This document shows positions 23,978 to 32,296 of a stretch of DNA of 64,000 nt, piece after piece. Both the position numbers and the translations under genes were made by a program. Every line of letters starts with the position of its first letter. Positions within the stretch are counted from its first letter, which is position 1. The notes under the pieces are model-generated. The model was not told the DNA's origin and searched no databases. It was given only the letters and a program-made list of their open reading frames with translations. The DNA lies in the NCBI GenBank assembly GCA_021818925.1, contig JAKASU010000001.1:194036-258035 (forward strand), read 5' to 3'. The DNA comes from Microcaldota archaeon. Its GTDB lineage: Archaea; Micrarchaeota; Micrarchaeia; Micrarchaeales; CABMGC01.

Positions 23978-24433
23978 ATGCAGGTAAGGGAACTTGAAGA
24001 GAGGGATTTCACCAGCCTCTGCGAGCTGATCCTTCAGGTGTATGACGAGATGCCATACGCCACAACGTTCGGAAAGAGGCCGAGCGACGAGGAGCTGGAG
24101 GAGCTGATGCGGAGGAAGCTAGAGGGCATGAGAGACAGGACACGCATCGACTTCGTGGCGACGCTCAACGACAGGGTGGTTGCTGATTGCGAGATAACGA
24201 AAACCACCGATGCGGGCGGGCTCATCGGGATCATAGTTGCAAAGGAGCAGAGGAGGAGGGGGATAGGCAAGAGGCTCGTGGAGAAGTGCGCCGCGAAGGC
24301 CAGGCTGCAGAAGATGCTCGAGGTATACGCGGAGATAGACGACAGGAACGAGGGAGCGGCGAGGTTCTTCTCAAGGTGCGGGTTCAGGGAGCAGGAGGGC
24401 GAAGACAAGCTCGTGATGGTAAGGAACCTATGA
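23978..24433 (+). CDS. GNAT-family N-acetyltransferase
   Basis: 151 aa with the acetyl-CoA binding motif A in IGIIVAKEQRRRGIGKRLVE (Q/R-x-x-G-x-G/A) and a C-terminal EVYAEIDDRNEGAARFFSRCGF typical of GNAT proteins. Substrate unknown; small archaeal GNATs may acetylate proteins or small molecules. It overlaps the convergent membrane protein gene by 6 bp. Confidence 0.9.
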   Translation: MQVRELEERDFTSLCELILQVYDEMPYATTFGKRPSDEELEELMRRKLEGMRDRTRIDFVATLNDRVVADCEITKTTDAGGLIGIIVAKEQRRRGIGKRLVEKCAAKARLQKMLEVYAEIDDRNEGAARFFSRCGFREQEGEDKLVMVRNL

Positions 24434-25054
24434 GCCGTTGGAGGCGTTGTAGGAGGCAAGGAAGGTTCCGTTCAACTGCGAGATCAACGCGTAGGCGCTG
24501 TTGTTTGAGAACGTTGACGAATAGCTGACCAGCCAGACGTTCGTGTAGTTCTTGCCCAGCACGCTCGTTCTGTTGTAGAAGTGGGCGTATGCCTGCACGT
24601 GCGAGAAGCCGACGGCGTTGATGAAGTTCGACAGGGCGGGTATGTTGAGCGCGTATGCGCGCGTCAGGGCCACGGGGAAGGATGAGACTATGAAAGGGCC
24701 TTTGCTGTTGAAGCCGTAAACGACGCAGTTGTTCGTGTACGTGTTATCGACCCTGTACACAAACCCGAACTGGGGATAGTCGAACGTGTATACGAAGTAC
24801 GATGGGCAGGGAGAGGTGGCGTTGAGTATCACTGATGCGACTATGTGCCAGCTGCCCGAATAGTTGGACGGGGTATTGTTGGTTATGTTAATGAGCGCCG
24901 AGGGATAGAGTCGTTGGAGGTCCGTCGTAACGAGAGACGCTGCCTGCTCCTGCGTCACGCGCTGGAAGACGCTGCTCTGGAGTGCATAGTAAACTGCGAA
25001 GAGCACCACTATGACTATCACAGCGAAGAGCATGGCGCGGACGAGCAGGTCCAT
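24428..25054 (-). CDS. Membrane-anchored extracellular protein, unknown function
   Basis: 208 aa with one N-terminal helix (MLFAVIVIVVLFAVYYAL) and a Tyr/Ser/Asn-rich body that carries many Asn-x-Ser/Thr sequons and two cysteines. The layout resembles pilin-like or other surface-anchored proteins, but no signal peptidase III motif is obvious. No family recognised. Confidence 0.6.
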   Translation of the reverse strand: MDLLVRAMLFAVIVIVVLFAVYYALQSSVFQRVTQEQAASLVTTDLQRLYPSALINITNNTPSNYSGSWHIVASVILNATSPCPSYFVYTFDYPQFGFVYRVDNTYTNNCVVYGFNSKGPFIVSSFPVALTRAYALNIPALSNFINAVGFSHVQAYAHFYNRTSVLGKNYTNVWLVSYSSTFSNNSAYALISQLNGTFLASYNASNGS

Positions 25055-25099
25055 GTTCTAAGATAAAACTAGCACATATAAAATGTTTGCTAACTTGCG

Positions 25100-25324
25100 C
25101 TACCTCTTGCGCAGGTCAACCAAGCCCAGGTCCGCCATCTTGCGGATGGTGCTCCCGGCTTCCTCCTCGCTGACGCTTTCGTTGCACACAAGCTTCTTGT
25201 ACTGCTCAGCCTCCTTGCCCGTGAGCGTCCCGCGTGAAACCTTCAGTAGGAGCGAGTTTAGCAATTCTGATCTGCCTGCGTTTTTTGAGGCCTTCACGCC
25301 ACCACAATCTCGCTTAATCATCAC
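25100..25324 (-). CDS. Small helical protein downstream of thiI, unknown function
   Basis: 74 aa, highly charged and predicted helical (LLNSLLLKVSRGTLTGKEAE, GSTIRKMADLGLVDLRKR). The C-terminal part reads like a recognition helix of a small helix-turn-helix protein, but this is weak. It lies 5 bp after thiI and probably shares its transcript. Confidence 0.5.
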   Translation of the reverse strand: MMIKRDCGGVKASKNAGRSELLNSLLLKVSRGTLTGKEAEQYKKLVCNESVSEEEAGSTIRKMADLGLVDLRKR

Positions 25325-25329
25325 AATTA

Positions 25330-26487
25330 TTAAAACTCGCGCATCGTTGACAGCGCCATGCTCCTGCTTGCGATCTTCGAAATGCCGATCTTGCCGAGCA
25401 TTGTTTTCATATCGCCTCTCCGCGTTTCTGTCTTGGGGTTTCTGGAGTTTATGGAGCAGACATCCCTGTAGGGTTTTATAGATTCCTCGAAAGTGCCTAT
25501 TTTTTTAGCCATGGCGATTATCTCCTCCTTGTCAAACCCGAAAAGCGGACGCATCACAGGCAACCTTATGCCCTGCTGCTCCGCGGCCATATTGCTTGAG
25601 GTCTGCGATGCGACCTGACCCAGGCTCTCGCCGGTAACAATCATATCGGCTTCTTCCCTGAGTGCCACTTTCTCTGCAATCCTGAGCATGAAGGCCTTGA
25701 GGAGCACGAGCTCGTATTTGCCGAACCTTGATGAGTTGGCCTGGAAGACGTATGAAGGGATGAAATATGTCTTGGAGTGCGGGTGGAACTCTGCGAGTTT
25801 GCTTATTATAATGGAAAGCTTGCTCCTCTCTGCTTCGCGATTGTCGCGGAAGGCATGCACGTGAAGGTAGACGGGTTCAAGGCCGCGCTTCATCGCGTAC
25901 CATGCGGCAACTGGCGAGTCTATTCCGCCTGATATGAGGATGACTGCTTTCCCGGAGCTGCCGACAGGCAGGCCTCCGGCGCCGCGTTCCCTGTTAAGCG
26001 TCAGGAAAGCCGCATCTTTGGTCACGCTGATGCTTAGTTTGCGTTCATACTCCTTCGGCTTTGGCTCTATTCCGAGCTTGTCGGCCGTCTTCTTCAGGCT
26101 GTCAACTATGTCCACCGAGGTAAACGGAAGCTGCTTGTACGACCTGTGCGAGTCTATCCTTATGCTGGCTGCCCGCGGTCTTCTGGAAAGCATCTTCTTT
26201 GCCGCGGATACGATCTCATCGAGTTCAGGCTTCGCTACGACCGAGAGCTCTATCGCGCTTATCCCGAAGACCTTCTTGAGTTTTGCGATGATCTTGTCCG
26301 CGTCGGAGCCTTTGCCGGGTCTCAGTGCAAGCCTGTCGAAGTTCCTCTGCAAGGAGAAATCCTCACCCGCCAGCTGCTCCCTTATGTTTCTTTCGAGAAG
26401 CCGTATGTAATAGTCTCTGTTGCCTCCCTTCAGCCAAAGCTCACCGAAGTGTACTATGATTAGTTCCTCGCCCTGCTTGAACTCCAT
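25330..26487 (-). CDS. thiI: tRNA 4-thiouridine synthetase ThiI (THUMP plus PP-loop)
   Basis: 385 aa: an N-terminal ferredoxin-like part, a THUMP domain (about 60-165) and an ATP pyrophosphatase domain with the PP-loop SGGIDSP at 186-192. It activates U8 of tRNA for sulfur transfer. The C-terminal rhodanese domain of E. coli ThiI is absent, as in most archaea. A cysteine in RDVCSINSRNP near residue 345 may have a catalytic or metal-binding role. It follows the eL8-eS28-eL24 genes by 10 bp. Confidence 0.93.
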   Translation of the reverse strand: MEFKQGEELIIVHFGELWLKGGNRDYYIRLLERNIREQLAGEDFSLQRNFDRLALRPGKGSDADKIIAKLKKVFGISAIELSVVAKPELDEIVSAAKKMLSRRPRAASIRIDSHRSYKQLPFTSVDIVDSLKKTADKLGIEPKPKEYERKLSISVTKDAAFLTLNRERGAGGLPVGSSGKAVILISGGIDSPVAAWYAMKRGLEPVYLHVHAFRDNREAERSKLSIIISKLAEFHPHSKTYFIPSYVFQANSSRFGKYELVLLKAFMLRIAEKVALREEADMIVTGESLGQVASQTSSNMAAEQQGIRLPVMRPLFGFDKEEIIAMAKKIGTFEESIKPYRDVCSINSRNPKTETRRGDMKTMLGKIGISKIASRSMALSTMREF

Positions 26488-26497
26488 AAAAAGAAAG

Positions 26498-26674
26498 CTA
26501 CTTCTTCTGCGCCTTGGTGAGCTCCTTGATCTCCTTTGGCCTCTGCTTCTTGTGCTGCACTGTGTCGAAGTTGTAGCACCGGTCTGAGCAGTAATACTTT
26601 ACCGCTCCGGTCTTCTTGACGTACATTATGCCCGTCCCCCTCTCTATCTCCCTGGCGCAGTACGAGCACTTCAT
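26498..26674 (-). CDS. rpl24e: Ribosomal protein eL24
   Basis: A 58-aa gene, ATG at 26672-26674, TAG at 26498-26500. The protein has the eL24 zinc site: [19 protein letters not shown] near the N-terminus and [10 protein letters not shown], giving a four-cysteine cluster. Its place after eS28 and eL8 is the standard archaeal gene order. It lies 4 bp behind rps28e. Confidence 0.95.
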   Translation of the reverse strand: MKCSYCAREIERGTGIMYVKKTGAVKYYCSDRCYNFDTVQHKKQRPKEIKELTKAQKK

Positions 26675-26678
26675 GCGA

Positions 26679-26909
26679 TCACTTCACGTTTATCGGCTTG
26701 TCCTCCCTGCTCGTGTCACCGAGCCTTATCATGTCGCCGACCTTGGCCCTGCCGCTTATGTTCCTCCTTATGACCCTACCCTTGTCCTTGCCTTCCATTA
26801 TCTTGCACATGACCTGTATGATGGAGCCGAACATTCCGGTCTTCCTTGGCTGTATCTCGACTATCTCCGCGAGGTAGCCGTCGTACTGCTTGGCCTGTTC
26901 CTCCGCCAT
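26679..26909 (-). CDS. rps28e: Ribosomal protein eS28
   Basis: 76 aa with the eS28 core [20 protein letters not shown] and LGDTSRE, forming a small OB-fold protein of the 30S subunit near the mRNA exit. It lies between eL8 and eL24 with short gaps, so one transcript is likely. Confidence 0.95.
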   Translation of the reverse strand: MAEEQAKQYDGYLAEIVEIQPRKTGMFGSIIQVMCKIMEGKDKGRVIRRNISGRAKVGDMIRLGDTSREDKPINVK

Positions 26910-26921
26910 CCAACTACCTAA

Positions 26922-27446
26922 TCACTGGGCCGTGGCCGCCTCTGGCTTTGGCGCTTCCTGCTTTGGCGCCTCTTGCTTAGGGGCCTCCTGCGGCTTCGCC
27001 TCCTTCTTCGGGGCCCTCTTCGGGGCTGCCTGCTTCGGGGTCTCAGCCTTTGGCGACGTTTCCTGCTTCGCTGCGCCTCCTCCCATCTTTCCTGACGCCC
27101 AGTTCGCCACCTCCTTAAGCTGCGACTGTCCTTCTCCAGCCTTCTCTATGGCCGCTGCGGCGCAAGGAACTCCAAGGCCCGCCGCCTTCCCAAGATCCAG
27201 TTTTGCGGGAACGAAAACGAACGGAATCTTCTTCTGCTCGCAGAGCGTAGGGATGTGCATAACCACCTCCTCAGGCTCGACGTCGCCCGCTATGACCACA
27301 AGCGCCGCTATTCCGCGTTCCACGCTCTTGGTCACTTCGTTGACCCCCTTCCTGACAGATCCGCTCTGCTTCGCAAGCCTCAGGGCCTCGAGCGACTTGT
27401 CTGCTATCTCCTTTGGTACTTCGAACTTCGCGTATGTTTTTGCCAT
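26922..27446 (-). CDS. rpl7ae: Ribosomal protein eL8 (L7Ae) with long Pro/Ala/Lys tail
   Basis: 174 aa; the first 118 or so are the L7Ae fold (AKQSGSVRKGVNEVTKSVER, VVIAGDVEPEEVVMHIP, KKIPFVFVPAK). L7Ae binds kink-turns in rRNA, C/D and H/ACA RNAs and RNase P RNA. Archaeal L7Ae is usually about 120 aa; here the last 50 residues are a low-complexity extension with repeated APKQE units. It leads the eL8-eS28-eL24 run. Its 5' region and promoter are duplicated at 28501-28680. Confidence 0.93.
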   Translation of the reverse strand: MAKTYAKFEVPKEIADKSLEALRLAKQSGSVRKGVNEVTKSVERGIAALVVIAGDVEPEEVVMHIPTLCEQKKIPFVFVPAKLDLGKAAGLGVPCAAAAIEKAGEGQSQLKEVANWASGKMGGGAAKQETSPKAETPKQAAPKRAPKKEAKPQEAPKQEAPKQEAPKPEAATAQ

Positions 27447-27543
27447 ATAGACACCTCATCTCATTGGTGCAACAGAATCAGCACCGACAGCGAACACTCT
27501 GGCTCGCTTAAACATAATGTATACGCTGAAAGGCTTTTTAACC

Positions 27544-28410
27544 CTATCTCAGATAGCTCATCAGATCAAGTATTGCGCCTTCGCGGGCGGACACTTTCTC
27601 GCGGAAATCGCCATTGAGCTTCAGCATGAGATTCTCATAGGAGCCGCCTGTTGTCATTTTGACGTTTGAAAGTACTGCCACGCCGTTCTCGCTGCTTATC
27701 GAGACCACGTTGATTATGTCCTTGCCCAGGGCGAACGCGGTGCCCAGGTCAAAGAGGCTTCCTGTGCTGCCCGTCCAGAATATCTGCACGCCAGCGACCT
27801 CCATCATCTTTGCGAGGTTCTGCCTGACTATGTTTATGCCTCCTTCAGGATCCACCTGCTCCGTCTGGTCACCTGGGTAATAACTGCTGCCTCCTTTCCT
27901 CTCGAAACTCTTTTTATGCTCGCGCAGCCTCTCAACGATCTCCTGGGGCGCATTCCTTACAGGGCATATCATGAACTCTGACCTGTCATCGATGAAGCTC
28001 TTTGTGTTGTTTTTTATCTGCTCCGGGAGCGCCGTTTTCCCTCCGGCAATATCGAGAATCACGTTGCTGTGCGACTTCCCCTGTGTTCTCTCGACCTCGT
28101 TGTCTATGACTATCTTTTTGCCCAACGCTACAGCCATCCCTAACTCGAAAAGAAGATCAGGATCCGGATACCTCCAGACAAAATGCACAACCTCTGCTTT
28201 CTTCATCGCCTCAAGGTCGCGATAGAATTCGAGTGTGGCCTTGTCAGCGTCCATCTCCTTCTTGTCCTGAGGGAAGTACGCCTTCTCCTTGTTTTTCTTC
28301 GCAATCAGGGCTTCTTGTTCAATCGTTGCCGAGTTTCCTCCGTTGGCATCGTTGGATCTCGGATAGGAATAGTATGCTAGCTTCTGCTTTGTGAAAAGAC
28401 CGAATCTCAA
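27544..28410 (-). CDS. Tandem nucleoside deoxyribosyltransferase-like protein
   Basis: 288 aa. Two copies of one motif block are visible: VVHFVWRYPDPDLLFELGMAV with ALGKKIVID, and VQIFWTGSTGSLFDLGTAFA with LGKDIINVV. This is the pattern of the nucleoside 2-deoxyribosyltransferase fold, where a catalytic Glu precedes the LG of the helix. The first copy keeps Glu (FELG), the second has Asp (FDLG). Between them lies a linker with basic and Gly-rich parts. Its substrate is unknown; relatives act on nucleosides, nucleotides or NAD-like molecules. The gene is bracketed by two copies of the eL8 5' region. Confidence 0.6.
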   Translation of the reverse strand: MRFGLFTKQKLAYYSYPRSNDANGGNSATIEQEALIAKKNKEKAYFPQDKKEMDADKATLEFYRDLEAMKKAEVVHFVWRYPDPDLLFELGMAVALGKKIVIDNEVERTQGKSHSNVILDIAGGKTALPEQIKNNTKSFIDDRSEFMICPVRNAPQEIVERLREHKKSFERKGGSSYYPGDQTEQVDPEGGINIVRQNLAKMMEVAGVQIFWTGSTGSLFDLGTAFALGKDIINVVSISSENGVAVLSNVKMTTGGSYENLMLKLNGDFREKVSAREGAILDLMSYLR

Positions 28411-28468
28411 TCAACCACAAAAGGGCTTTCTTATCCGTGTATTTAATCTTTTCTATGCTTTTGTTTGG

Positions 28469-28680
28469 TCAGTCTAGGTACTCCTGCGGTGCCGGAGGCT
28501 CTTCGTTGACCACTTCCTGACAGATTCGCTCTGCTTCGCAAGCCTCAGGGCCTCGAGCGACTTGTCTGCTATCTCCTTCGGTACTTCGAACTCATCTCAT
28601 TGGTGCAACAGAATCAGCACCGACAGCGAACACTCTGGCTCGCTTAAACGTAATGTATACGCTGAAAGGCCTTTTAACCG
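28469..28680 (-). pseudogene. Chimeric relic: eL8 promoter and 5' codons fused to the EF-2 3' end
   Basis: On the minus strand 28680-28501 matches the eL8 promoter and early codons (27340-27541), for example VPKEIADKSLEALRLAKQS, with the start codon lost by a deletion of about 28 bp. At about 28500 it passes into the EF-2 3' end: the last codons read EEPPAPQEYLD and stop, as in the true EF-2 at 30100-30140. The junction VNE-EPPAPQ would be in frame but for a one-base loss nearby. It is a non-functional fusion remnant. Confidence 0.8.
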
Positions 28681-28773
28681 ATTCGTTGCCAGAGTCAAAG
28701 CCGAACGGAATAGGATTATATAAATTTGCATTGAAGTGCATACGAACCCAAAGCGGGACGGGGATCTGGGAGT

Positions 28774-30093
28774 TTGGCGACCACTCTGAAACTCAATAAA
28801 GGCACGCCAGTAAACAGGCTGGATGAAGTATACAGGTCTTATCAGACAAGGTGCATAGAACACCTTGTTTCCAGGGTGGAACCGTCCGGCTACATCTCAG
28901 CCTCAAACGAGTACAAGCACTACGGAGCGCATTGGTTCCGCGACTCCTCGTTTGTCGCAATCTCCCTTCTCGAGTTTGCGGGGAGCAGGGGAGCAGACAG
29001 GGAGCACAAAGAGACCGCGCTCGCGGCGGCGACGAGAGTCATAGACAGGAACGTAGAAGAGATCGACAAGCTTACAGGGGCGATACGAAGGGCTGTAGAA
29101 ACGGCGCTTGACAATGAGGACTTTTTCAAGCTATCGAATCAGATCTACTCAAGGTTCGGAAAGGAAGGCATGTTTGCCGAAGACACGTATCAGCTGGAGG
29201 TGAGGAGAAGCTGGCTGATGCAGCACGATTCGCTCCCGCTCCTGCTTCTCTCGCTGGAGAAGAAGGCAGACAGCTTCGGCCTGGCACCAAACGATAGGGA
29301 GTTCCTGAACAGGAACGCAAGGCTGTTCGCCGATTACCTAGGCAAGATATACCTGACAGAATGTTCGAACATATGGGAGATTGGATCCGACATGCTGCAT
29401 TCCTACGATGTTGCGTCGGTATACGCCGCTTTTAGGGCGATGGAGCACATGTGCAGGCTTGGTGAGATAGATTCGATGGAAGTGAATGAGGTAAGGGAAC
29501 GCGAATCGGGCCTGTTCCCCGGCGGCCCGCTTGGGTTTCTCAAGAAGTACTTTGTGAAGGACGGCGTGCTTTACAGCAGCAAAAGAAGATTCGAAGACCA
29601 CCCGGCGGAGGAGATGGGAGTGGACGCATCTGCTGTGTATGTGTTCACCGACCTGCAGCTGCGGAACGGCGAACTCGGCGCCGGAGTGGAGGAGAACACG
29701 ATACTAAAGGTGGAACGCGACCTCTTCGGGGATAGGAAGATGCCTTGGCGCTACCTTGGCGACAGGTACTTTGGCGGCAGACCATGGGTGCTTCTTGCGG
29801 AGAAGTTTGCCGCATACTATATTGAAAAGGGCAGTACTGAGAAGGCAATCGAGATACAGAATTATGTGATAGAGAAGTTCGGTGAGAGGTTGCCTGAGCA
29901 GGACAACGACTTTGCGCAGTTTCCTGGAGGGGACCTTGACGGTGAACTGGCCAGAAACGGCGGGAAGCCGATAGGCGAACTGGCGTGGTCGTATGCAGAA
30001 GCCGTACGTGCGCTGATGAAGATGCTGGATTCTGACGGCGCTGCTGAAACAAGCAGGCTGCTGTTCAGGCAGGCGGTCCAGATAAGAGGCTAG
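28774..30093 (+). CDS. GH15-like glucoamylase/glucan glucosidase
   Basis: 439 aa from a TTG start; a TATATAAA box lies about 60 bp upstream. The (alpha/alpha)6 barrel features of GH15 enzymes can be seen: YGAHWFRDSSFVAISLLEF, NIWEIGSDMLHSYDVASVYAAF with the candidate catalytic acid Glu, YFGGRPWVLLAEKFAAYY, and LAWSYAEAVRALM near the end. GH15 enzymes release glucose from alpha-glucans or trehalose. No signal peptide, so it acts in the cytoplasm. It separates EF-2 from the eL8 relic. Confidence 0.82.
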   Translation: MATTLKLNKGTPVNRLDEVYRSYQTRCIEHLVSRVEPSGYISASNEYKHYGAHWFRDSSFVAISLLEFAGSRGADREHKETALAAATRVIDRNVEEIDKLTGAIRRAVETALDNEDFFKLSNQIYSRFGKEGMFAEDTYQLEVRRSWLMQHDSLPLLLLSLEKKADSFGLAPNDREFLNRNARLFADYLGKIYLTECSNIWEIGSDMLHSYDVASVYAAFRAMEHMCRLGEIDSMEVNEVRERESGLFPGGPLGFLKKYFVKDGVLYSSKRRFEDHPAEEMGVDASAVYVFTDLQLRNGELGAGVEENTILKVERDLFGDRKMPWRYLGDRYFGGRPWVLLAEKFAAYYIEKGSTEKAIEIQNYVIEKFGERLPEQDNDFAQFPGGDLDGELARNGGKPIGELAWSYAEAVRALMKMLDSDGAAETSRLLFRQAVQIRG

Positions 30094-30099
30094 CCAGAA

Positions 30100-32292
30100 T
30101 CAGTCCAGATACTCCTGCGGCGCTGGAGGCTCCTCCTTAAGCCCCTTCCTCTTCCTTATCTCCCTGACCACCTTGTCCTGCAGCTCCCTCGGCATCTTCT
30201 CATAGCCTGCGTACTCTGTATACCAGATGGCCCTGCCGGCCGTAGCCCCCCTTATCTCGTTAGAGAAGCCCTTGATTACCTCTGACACCGGCATCTTTGC
30301 TATTATCGTGACCGCCTCTCCTGATTGCTGCACCTCCTGCACCTGGCCCCTCCTGCTCTGCAGCATCGAGATCACCGGAGACATATACTCCTGCGGCACG
30401 TTGACAGTGAATACCTGCTTTGGCTCGAGCAGCTGCACTCCGGAGATGAGCATGCCCGCCCAGATCGGCCTCCTCATCGCGGGCATTATCTGCGCCGGGC
30501 CCCTGTGCACCGGGTCCTCGTGTATGGTAGCGTCGGTTATGAGCACCTTCACTCCGTAGCACTTCTCCTTGGCAAGCGGCCCGTCCTTGACCGCTTCCTC
30601 GAATCCGTCTATCAGAAGCTCCTCGACCTCGTTCATGTACTGCACTCCCTTCGTCAGGTCTATGAGCACGCTAACCGTTGAAACGTCCCAGATGCCTCTC
30701 GCCTCCTCTCTCGGCATGCCGGCGGCGACGAGGTCCTCGAGGTACTGCTTGCTCTTCGGCTGGCCTTCCCTCACCGTGCCGTTCTCGATAAGGTCGATCA
30801 CTCCCTTCTCAAGCGGCATCACCGTTACCTCGAACTTCGAGTGCCTGTTCGGCGTCTTGCCCTCGATGTCCTTCGCCTCCTTTTCTATAGTCTCCTTGTA
30901 GAGCACTATGGGCTCGCTCGTTGTTATAGGTATCTTGAACTCGTCGCGTATCTTTGTCTCGACGACCTCAAGGTGCAGCTCTCCATTCCCGCTCACCAGG
31001 TGCTCGCCGGTCTCCTGGTTCAGGCTCACCACGATGCCGGGATCTGTCTTCGAAAGCTCCCTCAGCGCCTCTATGAGCTTGAGCGTGTCCTTCGACTCCT
31101 TGACCTCTATCGACTTGGTAACCACCGGCTTGGCGTAGTGGGTGATCTGCTCGAACGGTATTATGTTGCCCTCGCTGAGCGTGTCCCCTATCTGAAGGTC
31201 CTTTATTCCCACGATGGCCGATATGTTTCCCGCCTTTACCTCCTCGATCGGCACGCGGTCCGGCCCCATGTAGAGCCCAACCTGCTGTATCTTTTCGGTG
31301 TTTGGCCTCCCTGAAACGTATACCTCGGTTCCTTTCTTCACCGTGCCGGAGAACACCCTGCCAATAGCCACCTCTCCTCCGTGCGGATCGTAGCTTATTC
31401 CGAATACGACGACGTTCGCCTTCGCCTTCGGGTCTACTGCAAGCATCGCCTTTGCGTCTTCGCTCTGCATGTCGCCGTGCCAGAGGTGCGGTATCCTGTA
31501 GGCCTGCGCCTCCGCGGGATTGGGGAGGTGTTCGATCATCATCGTGAGCGTGGCTTCGTCTATCGGGGCTACCTCCTGCAGTTTCGCTATGTCCTGCTTC
31601 TCCGTGAGCTCAAATACCTGCTTGAACGTCGTCTTGTACTTCTCCATGATCCTCTTCGATATCGCCCACTTCTCGGCAGCGCTGCCGATGCACACGCTGC
31701 CGTCGTCCACGCTCACCTTCCACTTTCCGATGAACTCCTCGGGCGCGTAGCCGTCTATGAGCTTGTTTACGTCGTTTATCAGCTTGAGCAGCCTGTCGAA
31801 CGTCTGCTCGGGGGTGAGCTTGAGCTCTGTGAGGAGCCTGTCAACCTTATTGACGAACAGCACGGGTTTTGCCTTCTCCTTGAGTGCCTGCCTCACCACC
31901 GTTTCCGTCTGCGGCATTATTCCCTCTACAGGGTCGACTACGACGACGACCCCGTCAACAGCTCGCATAGCCCTTGTTACGTGGAACCCGAAGTCGACGT
32001 GGCCGGGGGTGTCGATGAGGTTGATTATGTAGTCGTGTTCCTTGTAGTTGAACGACAGGGAGATGTTTGCCGACTTTATGGTCATCTTCCTGTCTCGCTC
32101 TATCGCCTCGTAGTTTGTCCAGAGAGCCTCGCCGGCCACGGTCTTCGATATTATTCCGGCTTTGGCGAGAAGCGAGTCTGTGAGCGTGGTCTTGCCGTGG
32201 TGCACGTGCGCCACTATGGCGACGTTGCGGATATGCTGCACGTCGCTCATTATCTTTGCGACTTCCTCGGCTACGAACTCCTTCCTTACCAT
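30100..32292 (-). CDS. fusA: Translation elongation factor 2
   Basis: 730 aa GTPase that moves tRNA and mRNA on the ribosome. G1 is AHVHHGKT, with His31 where most translational GTPases have Asp; G3 is DTPGHVDF and G4 NKVD. The diphthamide site segment is EDPVHRGPAQIMPAMRR, with the target His conserved but GPAQ instead of the common GGGQ. It is the last gene of the eL30-uS12-uS7-EF-2 run, 4 bp after uS7. Its last codons are copied in the relic at 28469. Confidence 0.96.
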   Translation of the reverse strand: MVRKEFVAEEVAKIMSDVQHIRNVAIVAHVHHGKTTLTDSLLAKAGIISKTVAGEALWTNYEAIERDRKMTIKSANISLSFNYKEHDYIINLIDTPGHVDFGFHVTRAMRAVDGVVVVVDPVEGIMPQTETVVRQALKEKAKPVLFVNKVDRLLTELKLTPEQTFDRLLKLINDVNKLIDGYAPEEFIGKWKVSVDDGSVCIGSAAEKWAISKRIMEKYKTTFKQVFELTEKQDIAKLQEVAPIDEATLTMMIEHLPNPAEAQAYRIPHLWHGDMQSEDAKAMLAVDPKAKANVVVFGISYDPHGGEVAIGRVFSGTVKKGTEVYVSGRPNTEKIQQVGLYMGPDRVPIEEVKAGNISAIVGIKDLQIGDTLSEGNIIPFEQITHYAKPVVTKSIEVKESKDTLKLIEALRELSKTDPGIVVSLNQETGEHLVSGNGELHLEVVETKIRDEFKIPITTSEPIVLYKETIEKEAKDIEGKTPNRHSKFEVTVMPLEKGVIDLIENGTVREGQPKSKQYLEDLVAAGMPREEARGIWDVSTVSVLIDLTKGVQYMNEVEELLIDGFEEAVKDGPLAKEKCYGVKVLITDATIHEDPVHRGPAQIMPAMRRPIWAGMLISGVQLLEPKQVFTVNVPQEYMSPVISMLQSRRGQVQEVQQSGEAVTIIAKMPVSEVIKGFSNEIRGATAGRAIWYTEYAGYEKMPRELQDKVVREIRKRKGLKEEPPAPQEYLD

Positions 32293-32296
32293 GGAA

